DNA of 51,369 bases, taken from assembly GCA_003427395.1 (NCBI GenBank), contig BFEA01000002.1, forward strand, positions 9,472,372 through 9,523,740. Direction: 5' to 3'. Origin of the DNA: Chara braunii. Its lineage: Eukaryota > Streptophyta > Charophyceae > Charales > Characeae. The number at the start of each line of letters is the position of its first letter. The first letter of the stretch is position 1. The translations under genes and the position numbers were made by a program. Positions 1 to 11,100 of the stretch are shown one piece after another. The notes beneath the pieces are model-generated. The model saw nothing but the letters and a program-made list of their open reading frames with translations. It was not told the origin of the DNA and searched no databases.

Positions 1-235
1 TGTGTGTGTGTGTGTGTGTGTGTGTGTGTCTCTCTGTCTGTCTGTCTGTCCATCCATCTGTACATCCGTCCGTCCATCAGTCCATTTGTCTGTCTGTCCG
101 TCCGTCCGTCCATCCGCTGTCCTTGCGTCCGTACGTCCCTCAGTCTGTCTTCCTGCCGGCCTGTCTGTCTATGTCTGTCTGCCTGCCTGCCTCCCTGTCT
201 GTCTGCCTGTCTGTCTGTCTCTTTCTCCCTGTGCC
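1..235. repeat. TG and TCTG/TCCG microsatellite
   Basis: A (TG)n run fills about the first 28 bases and passes into degenerate tetranucleotide repeats of the TCTG, TCCG and TCCA kind up to about 230. All three forward frames stay open and give Cys/Ser/Val/Pro-rich peptides, which is what such a repeat produces. No gene is supported. Confidence 0.95.
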
Positions 236-699
236 GGACAAACCCAGAGAAAGTTTGCACCGTGTGCTGCTAGTATTCTCTGCAATGTGTGAGTCTCTTT
301 TCGTCACTTCTCCACTCTTTTTGTCACTTCGTGCCAGTTCGTGGAGAATAATACTCTTGCCAAATGCCATTGGTATTTGATCTGTGGGGTGTACATTTTG
401 TTTTCACTTGTGTGCTGTGTGTTGTACTTGTATTTTTCGCCCGTGGTGTGCAAAAAAAGAACCGCACCGTATGATGGGAATATCGTTTGGCCACCCGGGG
501 CTAATCCGTTTCCACCAAGTGCATGACCGATGGCTTGGCCCAGTCTGCACTTCCGTGAGGCTCACTTATGATAGCGGATGCGCCATCATGGCCCATCCAT
601 AGCTCGTCGAGGCTGGACCATCCCCCTGGCCCCAGCCTGCAGTCCGGCAGGGCTCAAGTTTCTTCGTGAGGAGCTGCACCATTTGTTCGGCATCCAAAT
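236..699. other. Unannotated stretch
   Basis: Non-repetitive sequence with short, unrelated open frames on both strands. I see no recognisable protein motif, RNA gene or promoter. Confidence 0.5.
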
Positions 700-815
700 G
701 GTGAAAATTCAGACTTGGCTTGTCGGTGAATCATACACAGTATTACACACGTGTAACTGTTGATAACCAGATCATGAGTTCGAATCCTCGTTGATTTGAA
801 AAAAAACAAGAAAAG
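700..815 (+). other. tRNA-derived (SINE-like) remnant
   Basis: Positions 778-787 read GTTCGAATCC, a perfect pol III B box, and the flanking bases form a five-pair T stem. An A-rich run with interruptions follows from 799. Upstream, TGGCTTGTCGG at about 715-725 is a weak A-box match. The spacing from a possible 5' acceptor arm is longer than in a tRNA and no full cloverleaf closes, so this is more likely a decayed SINE head than a working tRNA gene. Confidence 0.35.
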
Positions 816-939
816 CACTGATTGTAGTCTGAATAAAGGAGGACTATGTAAACTGTGCTCTGTTGTGCGGCCATGCCCTAACCAGTATCTGAATGGCCCT
901 GCATTGAACAGGGGGCTTTCGTGCAGATTCTTGCAGGGG

Positions 940-1340
940 GGGTAGAGCACCCCCCTTTATGATTTGGGAATTGGAAACGGACGCATTCAGTCTTGCAGTG
1001 GGCATAGTACCCTGCAAGAGTTGCACCCTCACCACCAGACTCTCACAGGGGGAGTGTATAGTACCTCCTCCTTACGAGTTGGGCCCTGGAAAGGGGATCT
1101 AGGACCCAGTCCCAATGCATCGGCACCCAGAAAGGGCATATAGCTCAACCGTCACCACCTGACTCTCACAGGGGGGGTATAGCACCTAGTCCCAATGGGT
1201 TGGGATCTGGGAAGGTGGTATAGCACCACTCTTGTAGTGGTTACAGCACTGTGGAAGACTTGCACCTCCACCATTTTCACCACCGGACTCTCACAGTGGG
1301 TATAGGTGGGTATAGGTGGGTATAGCACCCACCCTTGGAG
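940..1340. repeat. Degenerate ~124-bp tandem repeat, three or more units
   Basis: The phrase TCACCACC-GACTCTCACAG recurs at 1029, 1152 and 1277 (spacings 123 and 125), each time followed by a G-run and a TATAG-CACC block. Within the last unit GTGGGTATAG is repeated three times at 1296-1325. The array lies to the left of a minus-strand LINE piece and may be its 3' UTR, which is inference. I see nothing in 1341-1686. Confidence 0.7.
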
Positions 1341-1686
1341 GGTGTCTGTCATCTTCCAAGAGTGGCTCCTTCGCCTCAAAAGGCAGGGACTAAAGCGCAC
1401 ATCCCCAATGATTACAGGTTGAGACCTGGAAAGGGCACACCTAGTGGATCCATGACTGAGCATAGAATGTTCCCAATGTTAGTGGATCTGTGAAGCATTG
1501 GCAAACATGGAAATCACCTCCTTCAGCGCACCAATACCAGCAGACCCTTCATTGTTGAACCTAATTATTCGGCGCTGGAATGAGTTGAACCAGTCCCCGC
1601 CGGGACGAGTCGATGACACACTCCTCCCTCAAGGTGAGGAGCCCCGTGTTCTGCCTTAAACCACCAGTACATCCGAAAAAGCCGAT

Positions 1687-2870
1687 TCATTTTATCGACG
1701 TGGCCTCCGGACTCTTAGGAGAGGCTCCATCTGCTTTTTCAGCTGTACTAAGTCTTTTCAAGGCAACCCACCATGCCATCCCCACTGCCGACCTTGGCCT
1801 TCTGTGCAGATAAGCTGTCATCCGTAAGCAGATCCAGACGTCAGAATCGCTTGACAGACCAAACTCCTGTTGGAGTATGCACTGCATGACTTCCAACCAT
1901 TTCGCTTCCCGGGCTACGGACTCACTTTCTGCACCCATTTCGCCAACAAGGCTGTGTTTTGTCGTTCCAGGTCCACAATCCCAAGACCCCCTTCTGTTTT
2001 GGGACGGCCACCTTGTCCCAGGAGACTAGTAGTAATGAAGCCACTTTTCTCCTCGTCTCCTGGTTTCCGGAGGTAATGGGCAGCCATGGACTTGAAGGGT
2101 ACATCTGGAGATCAGAGTCGCGGCTGCAATATGCCATATGAGGGTGAAGATGGAGGCTGAGATCACGATTGCTCTTCCCGCTGGGGAGAGGCCCATGGCA
2201 GGTCTGCACCTTTCAGTTCTGGCTTCTACTTCGGCTGCCATTATGGTGTCTTGAGTCTGTCTGCTGGAGGAGAGAGAGACTTGCAGACCCCCAGATACCT
2301 CTCGGAGTGCGCCTCATGAATCCTTTTCATGGTCCGATCATCCGTAAGGCCATACTCCTGAGGCAAAAAGTAAACTGATTTATCCCAGTTTACTTTTGCC
2401 TCCAAGAGATTGCAATAATGATCCAGAACCGCCTTGGCTGCGCCTACCAATTCGTCTGTTGCTTCGGTAAAGAGGAGTAAGTCATCTGCAATCGCCCCTG
2501 TGGAAACCTCCGCCCCATATCACTTAACTCCAGGTATTTCAGCAGAGGAGCAGAACTCCAGGTCTTTCAGCAGAGGAGCAGCCCGCGGTGCATTCAGTAC
2601 CACGTCCATCTGCAGCACGAAGAGGAGGGGGGAGCTAGCAGGCATCCCTGACGAAGCGAGTGCGTGAGCGAGAAGGTTCCCATTGACCAATGTTGATGTT
2701 GCGGACAAGTACTGCCTCCGAACCACGCAGGTCCAAGCCTGCCTCCGCCACCCATCCCAGTCCATCCTCGGTCCATTCAAGCACGATCTGGAGGGCAGGG
2801 AATCCCTCCCTCCATGGACTTAACTCACCGATCAACAAATGGAATCCAGGCCGCATTCGATTCTCTGATC
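1687..2870 (-). pseudogene. LINE reverse transcriptase fragment (piece i)
   Basis: Conceptual translation on the minus strand gives pieces of a non-LTR RT in shifting frames. In order they are a VNGN-type segment, LRQGC-LAP in one frame and SPLLFVLQ in another, the catalytic box IADDLLLFTEAT (IADD at 2481-2492, equivalent to YADD), a VNWDKS segment, ERYLGV, and downstream VSWDKVAVPKQKGVLGL. The order and motifs fit the plant-type LINE RT and its downstream linker. At least three frameshifts break it, one explained by a 28-bp tandem duplication. The endonuclease half is absent on this strand but a plus-strand endonuclease half lies just to the right. Not functional. Confidence 0.8.
2526..2581. 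repeat. 28-bp tandem duplication inside the LINE RT
   Basis: Two copies at 2526-2553 and 2554-2581 differ by one base. The length is 27+1, so the duplication shifts the RT frame just before the IADD box. Confidence 0.9.
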
Positions 2871-3550
2871 AACCTGGCTTCTGGGGTCTCACCTATTTCC
2901 CTGCTTCCCCCACCTCCGCTTGTCATGGGTCAGAAAAAGATGTTTCGTCTAGTTTTCAACATGTTCTTCCTTCAATTCGAATAGGGCAGGAATCGGGACA
3001 GATCCCGATCGGTTTACTGTCGGCACCGAGCCCGGCAACGACACCCGGCGGTGAGATCATCCCAGTTAGGGGCCAGGTGTACCCAACCCCTCGGACCAGT
3101 CAACTTGTTGGAAATACGGAAGCTATAGGTTAGAACGTACCACAAGTTTCAGCGGCTATGCCCTCGGCGTTGGCAGTGGGTTCAGGGAGGCAGATAGAGC
3201 ACCAATCGGTATTGGCAATCTCGCTGGTATCCCAATCCAGCACATGAGCGCCGGTCGTAGAAGTACAAGCACTGCAAGGCAGGACGCAGCAAAGGGAGTC
3301 AAAACACGGAGGTCCAGCACCTGTTGGAGATCGGTCCCGCCAATTCTTTTTTCTTTTTTTTTGGGACAAAAGCTCCCGCCAATCCTACGCTACGGTCCAC
3401 ATCAATTCGGGGTACGCAGTAGAAGATGAGAGGGAAGAACGGCTGTTGGAGGCAGCGAATGGATCAGTCCGGATTCAGGCCTTTTGACTAGGCTCAGAAG
3501 CGACAGCTTCGACGTCACTTGCTGCTTCTGCCCCTCCGTTCAACTAGGTT
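2871..3550. other. Unannotated junction between two opposed LINE pieces
   Basis: No RT, endonuclease or other domain can be read on either strand. A T-rich run lies at 3344-3361. If the flanking LINE pieces come from one twin-primed insertion, the inversion point should lie in this interval. Confidence 0.4.
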
Positions 3551-5839
3551 ATGAGAGATCCCGGAAAACGAGCAACACTCTTGGCTCCCGTTGAAGTGCA
3601 TCGTGTAGAAGAAGGGTCAAGTGAGCCTACGAGAGAAGAAGAGGAAGGTCATCTCCAGACGCGCACGATTCTGTCTCCTACAGACCAGCAGGATCAGGAC
3701 AGACAAATCGAGGCAGAGGCCTAGCGACTGGACAGCAACACAACGTCAACACAAGCTTGGTGAATGTAGACTCCAGATCCGCTCTCCCTGGCCCATTCCA
3801 CTATCTAGTTCTAGTTTGTGTTTCATTGGCGCCTCAAGGCGGGTAAAACAGAATCCGGGGAGTTTGCCTCCCCTCAATGCTCGTAGACGGGGTTCCTAGA
3901 ACGAAGGAGGCTATCCGCACTGCAGCAGCCCGCTTCATCGCTGGATGTTTCCCTAATCGATTAGTGTCGGGCATTCGAGTGGGCTGAAAATCGAGTGATA
4001 TGGCCAAAGAAGGTGTATTTCATTCCCATGTGTCAGTCTTGGATATCAAGATCTCTAGGGAAATTGCTGCTAACCTCGAGACTCAGGGGATCCAAATTCC
4101 AATGGATTCCCCCCGGCTTGGTTCGATTCCGATGCTCCAGTCGAAGCTTCGAGAGTCCAGTTGGTTGGCGACATCAGCGCTAAGCTTGTCGCTGATTTCT
4201 TTGAATCTCTCCCGAGTGACAAGAACCCATGGATGTCTCCCTTTCACAATCTTCTTTTGGCACCTTGGGACACAGCATACAGGCCGGGGACACTAACTGC
4301 TCAAGGCAGATGAAGGAAGGGCTCCAGTCGGGTCAAGTAGATTCTCAGCGGATCCAATCTAGTGCCGTTCTTCCATCTTCTACAAATGGTTAAGGACGAA
4401 TGGCAACCTGGAATGTCAGAGTACTCGGCGATTCAGCGGGCAAACACAAAAAGGCGCGTTTGGAGACCTGGGTTCATCAGAACCGTGTGCAGGTGGTTTT
4501 TCTGCAGGAGACAAAATTGGACGAGCGTGGTGGAAGGGTCCCCAAGTATGGTCTCCGGCAGACGGTACGCGTGGGGGCGTAGCAATTCTCTTACACAAGG
4601 ATTTGGAGGTGGAAGTTTTGGAGATCTTGGCAGATATCTGGGGACAATGGGCGTGGCTTAGGGTAAGACGGGCAGATCAGGAGTGGGTCCTCATGTCCAT
4701 TTATGCCCCCTCTGTGCCAGGCGAGTGGAGATCATTTCTGCAGGACCTCCCCAACGTAATCCTGGAGCCGGATAACATTGTTATTGCAGGTGATTTTAAT
4801 GTCGTCCTTTGCTCCCTCCAGGTCTGGACTCTTCGGATCCTGAACCCCGGAAGGCGGACGCTCTTCTTCTAAGTCAACTGATCGAAGCACACTTGCTGTT
4901 GTACACATTCAGAGAGACAACCCAGTTTATACCTAGTTCTCCACGCAGCGGTTGGAGGGACGCTTATCACCTCGATGCTGGCTGGACCTGGTCCTCACCA
5001 AAGGACAAGCCTGGGAGGCTGCAATCTCAACCACAGTGAAAAACGATCCTCGTTCAGACCATTGCCAGGTCCTCACCGAGTTCCAGCTTAGAGTGGACGT
5101 ACCTAAAATACGCCGGATTCTTCCGTCTGAACATGCAGCACCTGAAGAACCTAGCAGTAATAGACTGGTGCAGGCAGCATTGGACTGATTGGGAGATGGT
5201 GAAAGAGTGAATCGATACAGACGAGGAATGGGTCCAGTTGGGATTGCATAATCCTAAGGGCATTGGGCGCCTTCTCTAGGATCCTGTCAAGCGGACAAAG
5301 GAAGGAAGAAGAGGAGTGTAAGCGGGGGCTGGAGGAGGCGGAGGAGCAGATTGGACAAGACCCTCTTACCAACCTGTACTGCGAGCGTCGACGTGACGGG
5401 TGGCTGCGCAAGCTGGAGACACTTCAAATTCAACAACAGGAGGCACGGGCCAATCGAGCGAGGGAACCGGGGATGGTTCAGGTGGACAGGATGTCAGGCA
5501 TGGGCCAATCGAGCAAGGGGACGGGGGATGGCCCAGGTGGACAGGATGTCGAAAGAAACCTTTCGCAGACTGTATCCATCAAGGTCTCATGCAGTGATTC
5601 ACGTGTTGCAACACCATTTTAATGGACAGCCCGACATTGCAGAGGACACAAAAACAATGGCCGAATATGCGACAGAGTACTACTTGGACATCCTCACCTT
5701 CCCGCGTCCGCCAAATCAGTCGCTGGCCGAACTTCAGGGAGAGATTAACTTGTGGGAGCACACCACGGTCACCCTGTTACCTCACCAACACCTGACTTTG
5801 GACCGGCGCTATAGACCCAAGAGAATTGAGGGCATGTAG
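3551..5839 (+). pseudogene. LINE 5' half: APE-type endonuclease and linker (piece ii)
   Basis: An acidic, Gln-rich frame from the ATG at 3551 runs about 55 codons before a stop. The endonuclease starts near 4400 with an ATWNVRVLG-like segment, then VVFLQETKLDE (the catalytic glutamate), then in another frame MSIYAP and VIAGDFNVVL, and later RSDHCQV, the terminal SDH motif. The linker that leads to RT follows (YYLDILTFPRPPNQSLAELQ) and the piece ends near 5839, before any RT motif. Several frameshifts and stops are present, one caused by a 55-bp tandem duplication. In an intact LINE this nuclease nicks target DNA for target-primed reverse transcription. Its RT counterpart may be the minus-strand piece at 1687-2870. 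Confidence 0.8.
5441..5550. repeat. 55-bp tandem duplication in the LINE linker
   Basis: Copies at 5441-5495 and 5496-5550 match closely apart from a few substitutions. The period is 54+1, so the second copy is read in a different frame. This explains the same GPIE-type peptide appearing in two frames. Confidence 0.9.
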
Positions 5840-6482
5840 TGCAAATTTTGAAGGCGTGGTGAGCGAATTTGGCCGCACTTACGGTCTAATGCGCGCATAA
5901 AATTTCCACTGTGGATGTGCCCGCAAGCAGTGAGGCGACTACAAGCCTCGCGGCATTGGAGGCACTCTCCACCACCTCCCCCCCCCCCCCTTCTTCAAGC
6001 GAGCCATAATTTCATTACTCGTTGGAAATGAGGTCGGTGAACCTCACAATCTACCCGGGTAAGCCGACCTAAAAAATGTAGTCAGGCCAAATCTAGAAAT
6101 CTAGTGGTGACAACTGGAATACTTTCTCCGGTGGAGGAACAACAAGGGAGTGTCCTCGTTGTTGAACCTCGAAAAGGTAACAAAGAGCTGAGTGTTCAAG
6201 AATGACATCTTGCACAACTGTTCAATGATCAAATTGTCACTTCTGCTCTCGAGAAGGGAAAAGAAGATGAGAGAAGGTTAACCGACCCCGCAATTACCCT
6301 AGTGGTGAAAAGTGGGGGTACCTGTGAACCATTTGTGGAGAGAGAAGGTTACCCTAGAGGTGAAAAGTGGGGTTACATGTTAACCATTTGTGAAGAAGAT
6401 CAGATGGCCTGAAACCGACGGGATTGCCCAACAGAAAGGTTAACTTCACAGATTTTTTAATCGAATAATTCCTTCCTGAATC
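5840..6482. other. Non-coding stretch with a 55-bp direct repeat
   Basis: No protein motif is seen. A poly-C run lies near 5978-5988. A block beginning TACCCTAG and ending AACCATTTGTG occurs at 6295-6340 and again at 6350-6395, spacing 55. Nothing else stands out. Confidence 0.55.
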
Positions 6483-7052
6483 CTAATCTACGCCAATCTG
6501 CAAAATAATGTCCTTGAGTCCGTGGAGCATTTCTCTCCGCAGGGCAATCATTGAAAGAGTTTCTCTATAATAATAAAAAAAAAGGAGTAACATTTCTGGA
6601 TTTCCACAGTATTCATATGCCCATGGATCTAGAAATCTATGCAATGTGTGGAGTTGTAGCAGAAAGGTAATTGTCGCCATGTATAATTGGTTCAAAGGTC
6701 TAAAGATCTGTGTTTTCCTCGTCGGGGTAAGCACAGAGCCAAACCGATGACCACCATTCCCCAAAAGGCTTGTGCCATAGGGTATGACCACCATATGTGT
6801 AGAATGTCCTCTATCGAACTAGAACTGCATGAGGAGCATAAAATAGAGACCTGCATATTCATGGAGAGTGGAGACACACCATTTCCCAGTAGGTACGCTA
6901 AGGAGTTGGATGAGCCGAAGTAAACCTGCATGTTTGATCGAGGGAAGTACCCTGAGGAATCCGCCAAAATTGAAGGAAACATCAAAATGGACGGAGTTCA
7001 TACCTTCCACAGCGGCGAGATTGTCCCAGCACCCTTTCACCACCAATGACAA
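6483..7052 (-). pseudogene. LINE C-terminal zinc-finger (zf-RVT) fragment (piece iii)
   Basis: On the minus strand the segment ILCSSC followed by IEDILHIWW and YPMAQAFWGM has the shape of zf-RVT, the C-terminal zinc-binding domain of plant-type LINEs (C-x2-C, then E--H-WW--P-A---W). The final cysteine before PMAQAFW is replaced by tyrosine. Upstream sequence to about 7052 is open in places but has no readable RT. This is a short 5'-truncated piece, unrelated by position to the LINE at 7377-11100. Confidence 0.6.
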
Positions 7053-7119
7053 CTGCTTTGCTTTAGAGTTTAGTTTGTAACCTTTAGTTACCGTGTAGTT
7101 TAGTTTGTAACCTTAACTT

Positions 7120-7123
<4 letters not shown>

Positions 7124-7164
<41 letters not shown>
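7124..7164. repeat. (GA)n microsatellite
   Basis: About 20 uninterrupted GA units. Just before it, at 7046-7116, a short phrase TAGTTTGTAACCTT occurs twice. Confidence 0.95.
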
Positions 7165-7168
<4 letters not shown>

Positions 7169-7376
7169 CACAAGTAGAGTCGATGGCAGGGTTGCGGTTT
7201 GCCATTGATTCGCTTTGTTAGCGTCTAAACCAAACCTGTTGGAAACCTGCCCTGCTGATCTTCTTAGATATATTTCCTACTTTCCTGAGAAAGCCATATT
7301 TGTCTTCCTTTCATTCCTCCGCATGATATTCCTCAATTTCAACAATCTTGGTCACCCTCCGAATACTTATATCTTC

Positions 7377-7690
7377 TTTTTTTTTTTTTTCAATTTTGAG
7401 GGTAATCCTGCCAGCATTGATTACCCTGGATTCCAGGGGATTGACTGAGCAGGTCATTGAAAAAAAACTGGAAAAAAAACTGTAAAACCCCTGCCAGCAT
7501 TGACTGCTCTGGATTCCAGAGACTTAACTGAGCTGGTTGTGGAAGGCTATCTGACAGTATCCACCAAACCTATTGACCTTAACCTGCAGACGCCACATGC
7601 AAGAGGATATACCTAAGATACATAGGTGAGTAGCAGGATGATGTGACTGGAAGGTGCCTGCCAGCATTGATTTCTCTGGAGTCCAGCTGA
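7377..7690 (-). repeat. LINE 3' end: A-tail and ~83-bp-spaced modules
   Basis: A run of 14 T at 7377-7390 is read as the poly(A) tail of the minus-strand LINE that extends to 11100. Next to it, CTGCCAGCATTGA followed by CTGGA-TCCAG recurs at 7408, 7491 and 7658; the spacings 83 and 167 are one and two periods. The same module sits at 26751 in another LINE tail. This supports a shared LINE 3' UTR structure. Confidence 0.65.
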
Positions 7691-8096
7691 TCCCCTTCTC
7701 CTTCTTCAACCCTTTGTCTGGTCAGGGGTCCGGGAGGAGCCACTGGGGGGCACCAGTGGGGCCTCCTTCCATCACCCTGCCCTTCCTCGAATAGTCCCCT
7801 TGCTACCATTCTGTCCTCTGCCGGGTGTACCCAGCTGCCACCCGTCCCTACTGTGTCAGAATGCTAGTCACAGGCAGGAAAAACAGCATAAACAGTAGAT
7901 CGGGTTCTAAAAGACTGTGTCATAGACGTATTTCCAGGGACCATGGTTGGGGGGGGAATGGGTCCGGAAACTCCTCTGCGGGCCTCATGGGGATACTTGA
8001 ATCTATCAGCAGCCACTCCTTGAATCTCAGACGGGAGTCCCTTGGGACTTCCTCTCTTTGGCTGCCCTCCCTTCCTTCGTGTCCTTCCCAATCCCC
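7691..8096 (-). other. Probable LINE 3' UTR
   Basis: This lies between the readable C-terminal LINE frame and the A-tail modules. Open frames on both strands show no domain. I read it as the LINE 3' untranslated part. Confidence 0.4.
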
Positions 8097-9127
8097 TCAC
8101 CAGCACACTTCCGCTACCCATCCCTCTCGGTCTCCGCCCAGCCATTCCCTAGAGAACTGTAACAACCGTTCCCTAACGTCTTTGGAGCTATGGAAATTGT
8201 CAAGCGATTGCGTAGTTGACTTCCACCTATGCGAGAGCTCCAGTTGGAAGTGCATTTTGAATTGTTCAACCCTCTCTTCCCCTTCTACCTGACCTGGTCC
8301 AAAGATAAGGCACAACGTTGCCACCACAACACCCACAGGATTGTTCTTCGGGACAGATGAAAAATGTTTGACACGAAGGTGCTGTCCTGGAAGGGTGGGT
8401 GGTGCCCCATTAGGATGGTCCGCCAATCCCACGGCCATGGATACCCCGGAACCATTTGCCGCCACACCCTATCCCACTGCCTCCAGGTCAAAATTGGTGG
8501 TGGGCATTGCAGAAAAATGTGTTCAATTGTCTCTGGTCTCTTTCTAGCCGGGAAGCCCAACAGGCAGCGGGAGCACCAAGTGAGCGCACGGCCTTGTTGT
8601 TCCAAACGTGAGTGATCAATTAGCCAGTCATTCGTAGGTAGGCATTGATGCAAGATCTGTCACTGCAATGAGGTAATTTTCGCAGGTTTGCACTTGGTGT
8701 TGCAGAACCATCGTATCGGTGTGAGAAGGTGTCTCTCCACATTGAGGTGCTTCTGCCATCTATCGATCACTGTGTCCTTTAGGCATCGCTTGGCTCTGAG
8801 CATTCTGTACGTCGCTTTCACTGAGAGCCCCAACAATGTTTTAGGTTTAGGTTGTCGTGGGTTTTGTCGTGAGACGGGGTTCCAAACCCACTCCAAGGGG
8901 TCTATTGGGAGATCTTCTATGGCTATCTCAGGGAGAAAGGCCCGTCGGTTGTCTCCTTCCCCAAATACCCTGGTTCTGTGTAGTTCCTCCTTCGAAGTCC
9001 ATTGGAAGGGGTCCCGACACCCTTCCAGTCCTCCGTTTCCTTTTGTGTTGTACCACTCAATCAACACTTCATTCGGTCTAACTAGATGAATCAAACCTAC
9101 CTTATCTATCATCCCTTTCGTGGACAT
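8097..9127 (-). pseudogene. LINE C-terminal region with zf-RVT (piece iv, 3' coding part)
   Basis: From 9127 to 8285 one frame is interrupted only by a TGA at 8660. It contains the post-RT linker and then WCSRC, ETIEHIFLQCP and TWRQWDRVW, a good zf-RVT domain with C-x2-C and H-x4-C. A frameshift near 8300-8460 leads to WVLWWQRCALSLDQ and LIFGPGQVEGEERVEQ, the usual tail that follows zf-RVT. The RT itself should lie just upstream, but only about 100 bases separate this part from endonuclease-like sequence, so RT has been deleted or was never copied. Not functional. Confidence 0.8.
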
Positions 9128-9236
9128 CCTTACCCAAATATCAACAGTCAGACTCGATGAGGAAAAAAGTTTTGTCCATCCATCGATATCGTTGCAATCA
9201 CTTGTTCCATATCACCCTGCAGGTTGGTGCTTGATT

Positions 9237-10121
9237 TTATAATAACAGCAAACTCCTCCGTGGTTTTCCATCTAGATTAAGAGGTAACCATAAATGTTTG
9301 ATAAAAAAGATACCCCTAGGTACCCACGTCTTCCAAGGACAAGAGGAAGAAATAGCTAAAATGTTACCTTTTGCATTCCTAATAGCTACATTGTCAAAAG
9401 TATTATGCCACATAACCTTTTCAGCAGTGGTTACTGAAGGGAGACCAGAACCTTTACCCATACCCATTTCACTAAGGAATCGTAGAAGGAATCATGGATT
9501 GTCCAATCAAAAGTCTTTGTGGAATAAAATTGCCTTCCCCCCCACCTTCTGTTGGAGTCCACCATTGCTTGCCTAACCACCAGTTTCCTAATTCATGAAT
9601 TTTCTCCTCATTTAATTTTGTTTCGTGAAGGAGAGGGACTTGAATTTTGTTTTGGTGTAGCCAGGTTTTTAATCTGACATGCTTCTTTCTTCTAGTGTTG
9701 TCTCTGATACCTCGCAAATTCCATGTGACCTATCGTGTATTAGTGGCTGACATTCACTCAATGCAACAACTCCTGATTGAATGTTTGCTTGTTCTGGCTC
9801 GTCCACCCAGGGTCTGGTTATAACATCAATGAGGAACTTGAAACAAAAATTTATACCCGTGGTAAGTTGCTTGTGCAACTCAGCCAGGTTTTCAGCATTG
9901 ATTGAACTTATTAATTTGACCACATTCAGATTTTTGTTGTTCGCAGATTTAAATAAATATGTGGAGAGCCATTGAATTTCACTATCCATATCTGGGCATG
10001 CGGGACTGTTGATTGGGCGTGCTCCAAAAAGGTAGCAATAAACAAAGGTGATTTTGGCTTCCTTCCTTGAAAGGGGCCAAACCGTTGCATCCTGTAGCCA
10101 CTCAAAAGCGGACCTAGCCAT
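9237..10121 (-). pseudogene. LINE endonuclease region, decayed (piece iv, middle)
   Basis: The frame at 10121-9669 is open for 150 codons with no clear domain and leads into SHGICEV. In the overlapping frame at 9717-9472 the endonuclease start is readable: HVRLKTWLHQNKIQVPLLHE, with the glutamate of the usual LQETK as LHETK. The frame at 9467-9237 continues without a clear motif. No GDFN, SDH or RT box can be found before the C-terminal part at 9127, so most of the nuclease and all of RT are missing. Confidence 0.6.
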
Positions 10122-10309
10122 TAGGGATTGTCATTCATTCCAAGGATGGCGTGCTCACAAGTAGTATCACGGGACAAAACAGGTTCATGAAGATAGATTG
10201 GTTAGCAGCGTGTTCCCTAGGAACTGTCCCACGGGAGATGGCTTGTGCTGAGAAGTACCTTCAACATTTGTTGTCCCTAGGTTACCCAATCCTTGGGTGA
10301 GGGAGATCT

Positions 10310-11100
10310 CTAAAAGCATAGCTTTGAAGGAGGATACCAGTTTTGAGATAATCGCAGTTGATTGAACCCTGGAATCGCCTCATGCATTTCGCGTGTATTT
10401 GAACGGGTATCTTTCCACCGATCCGTCATTAGTAATTGCTCCCAACCCTGGAGATTGAGGTGAGACAGGGGTGAAGGAAGATCCCCTCCCACCACCACTT
10501 TGCTAGTCCTTGTATTGTTCGTTGATGAATCCCGCCCTTAGATGCCTAGAGTCGGGAGGCTAATTTTCCCTAATGAACGTTTCTCTGCCAGACTATTTTG
10601 TTGTCTACCCCTACCCGTATAGGAAGAGGAGGTAACAGTCGGACTAGTGGTAGGAACCGTTCCTGATTTCCCCTTCAATCTCATCCAAATGAAGACATGT
10701 CCGAGCGAGAGTGAAGGATCAACATTCTGATTTGATTAGAAGAGGCGGAAGGATTATTTGTTGCTGCTAGGGGGGCATTCAATGCATGCCCCATCGCGGG
10801 TCTTGACCCACCAGGTTTGGGGGTGGCATGAGAAGGAGTCCGCTCATTTTCGACCGAGATTGGGGGATGCCCTGAGACAGGAGGAGGGATTCCATTGGCT
10901 GGAATTTCCCCATTACCTGTCGGATCCCTTTGTCGTGAAGGGACACCACGAGTCGGATGTGCCTCTGAGGAGTGTCCTGGACCTGAAGCACCGTCCCTTG
11001 GTTAAAAGTCCTTACCTTCAATGCACTCCTTTGCTGAAGGGCGGAAACATCTACAAATTCGACACCACGGCGTGTTAATGTCCACTAGGTCAGCAGACAT
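10310..11100 (-). pseudogene. Probable LINE N-terminal frame (piece iv, 5' part)
   Basis: An ATG at 11098-11100 opens a frame starting MSADLVDINTPWCRICRCF, a Cys cluster that could bind zinc, which stops after about 33 codons. A second frame stays open at 11021-10779 and a third at 10498-10310. I do not recognise a family domain. Assignment to the LINE rests on position upstream of the endonuclease and on strand. Confidence 0.35.

Noticed and set aside
2-380. Cys/Ser/Val-rich peptides in three frames at the window start
   Set aside because: Product of the microsatellite.
700-800. A functional tRNA gene
   Set aside because: The B box is good but the acceptor stem and anticodon arm do not close at tRNA spacing.
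2690-3133. 147-codon plus-strand frame
   Set aside because: Overlaps and is antisense to LINE RT sequence in its first part; no motif.
3130-3369. 79-codon minus-strand frame with several Cys
   Set aside because: No zinc-finger spacing or family match and no support from neighbours.
7825-8292. 155-codon plus-strand frame rich in Ser
   Set aside because: Antisense of the LINE 3' end, with no motif.
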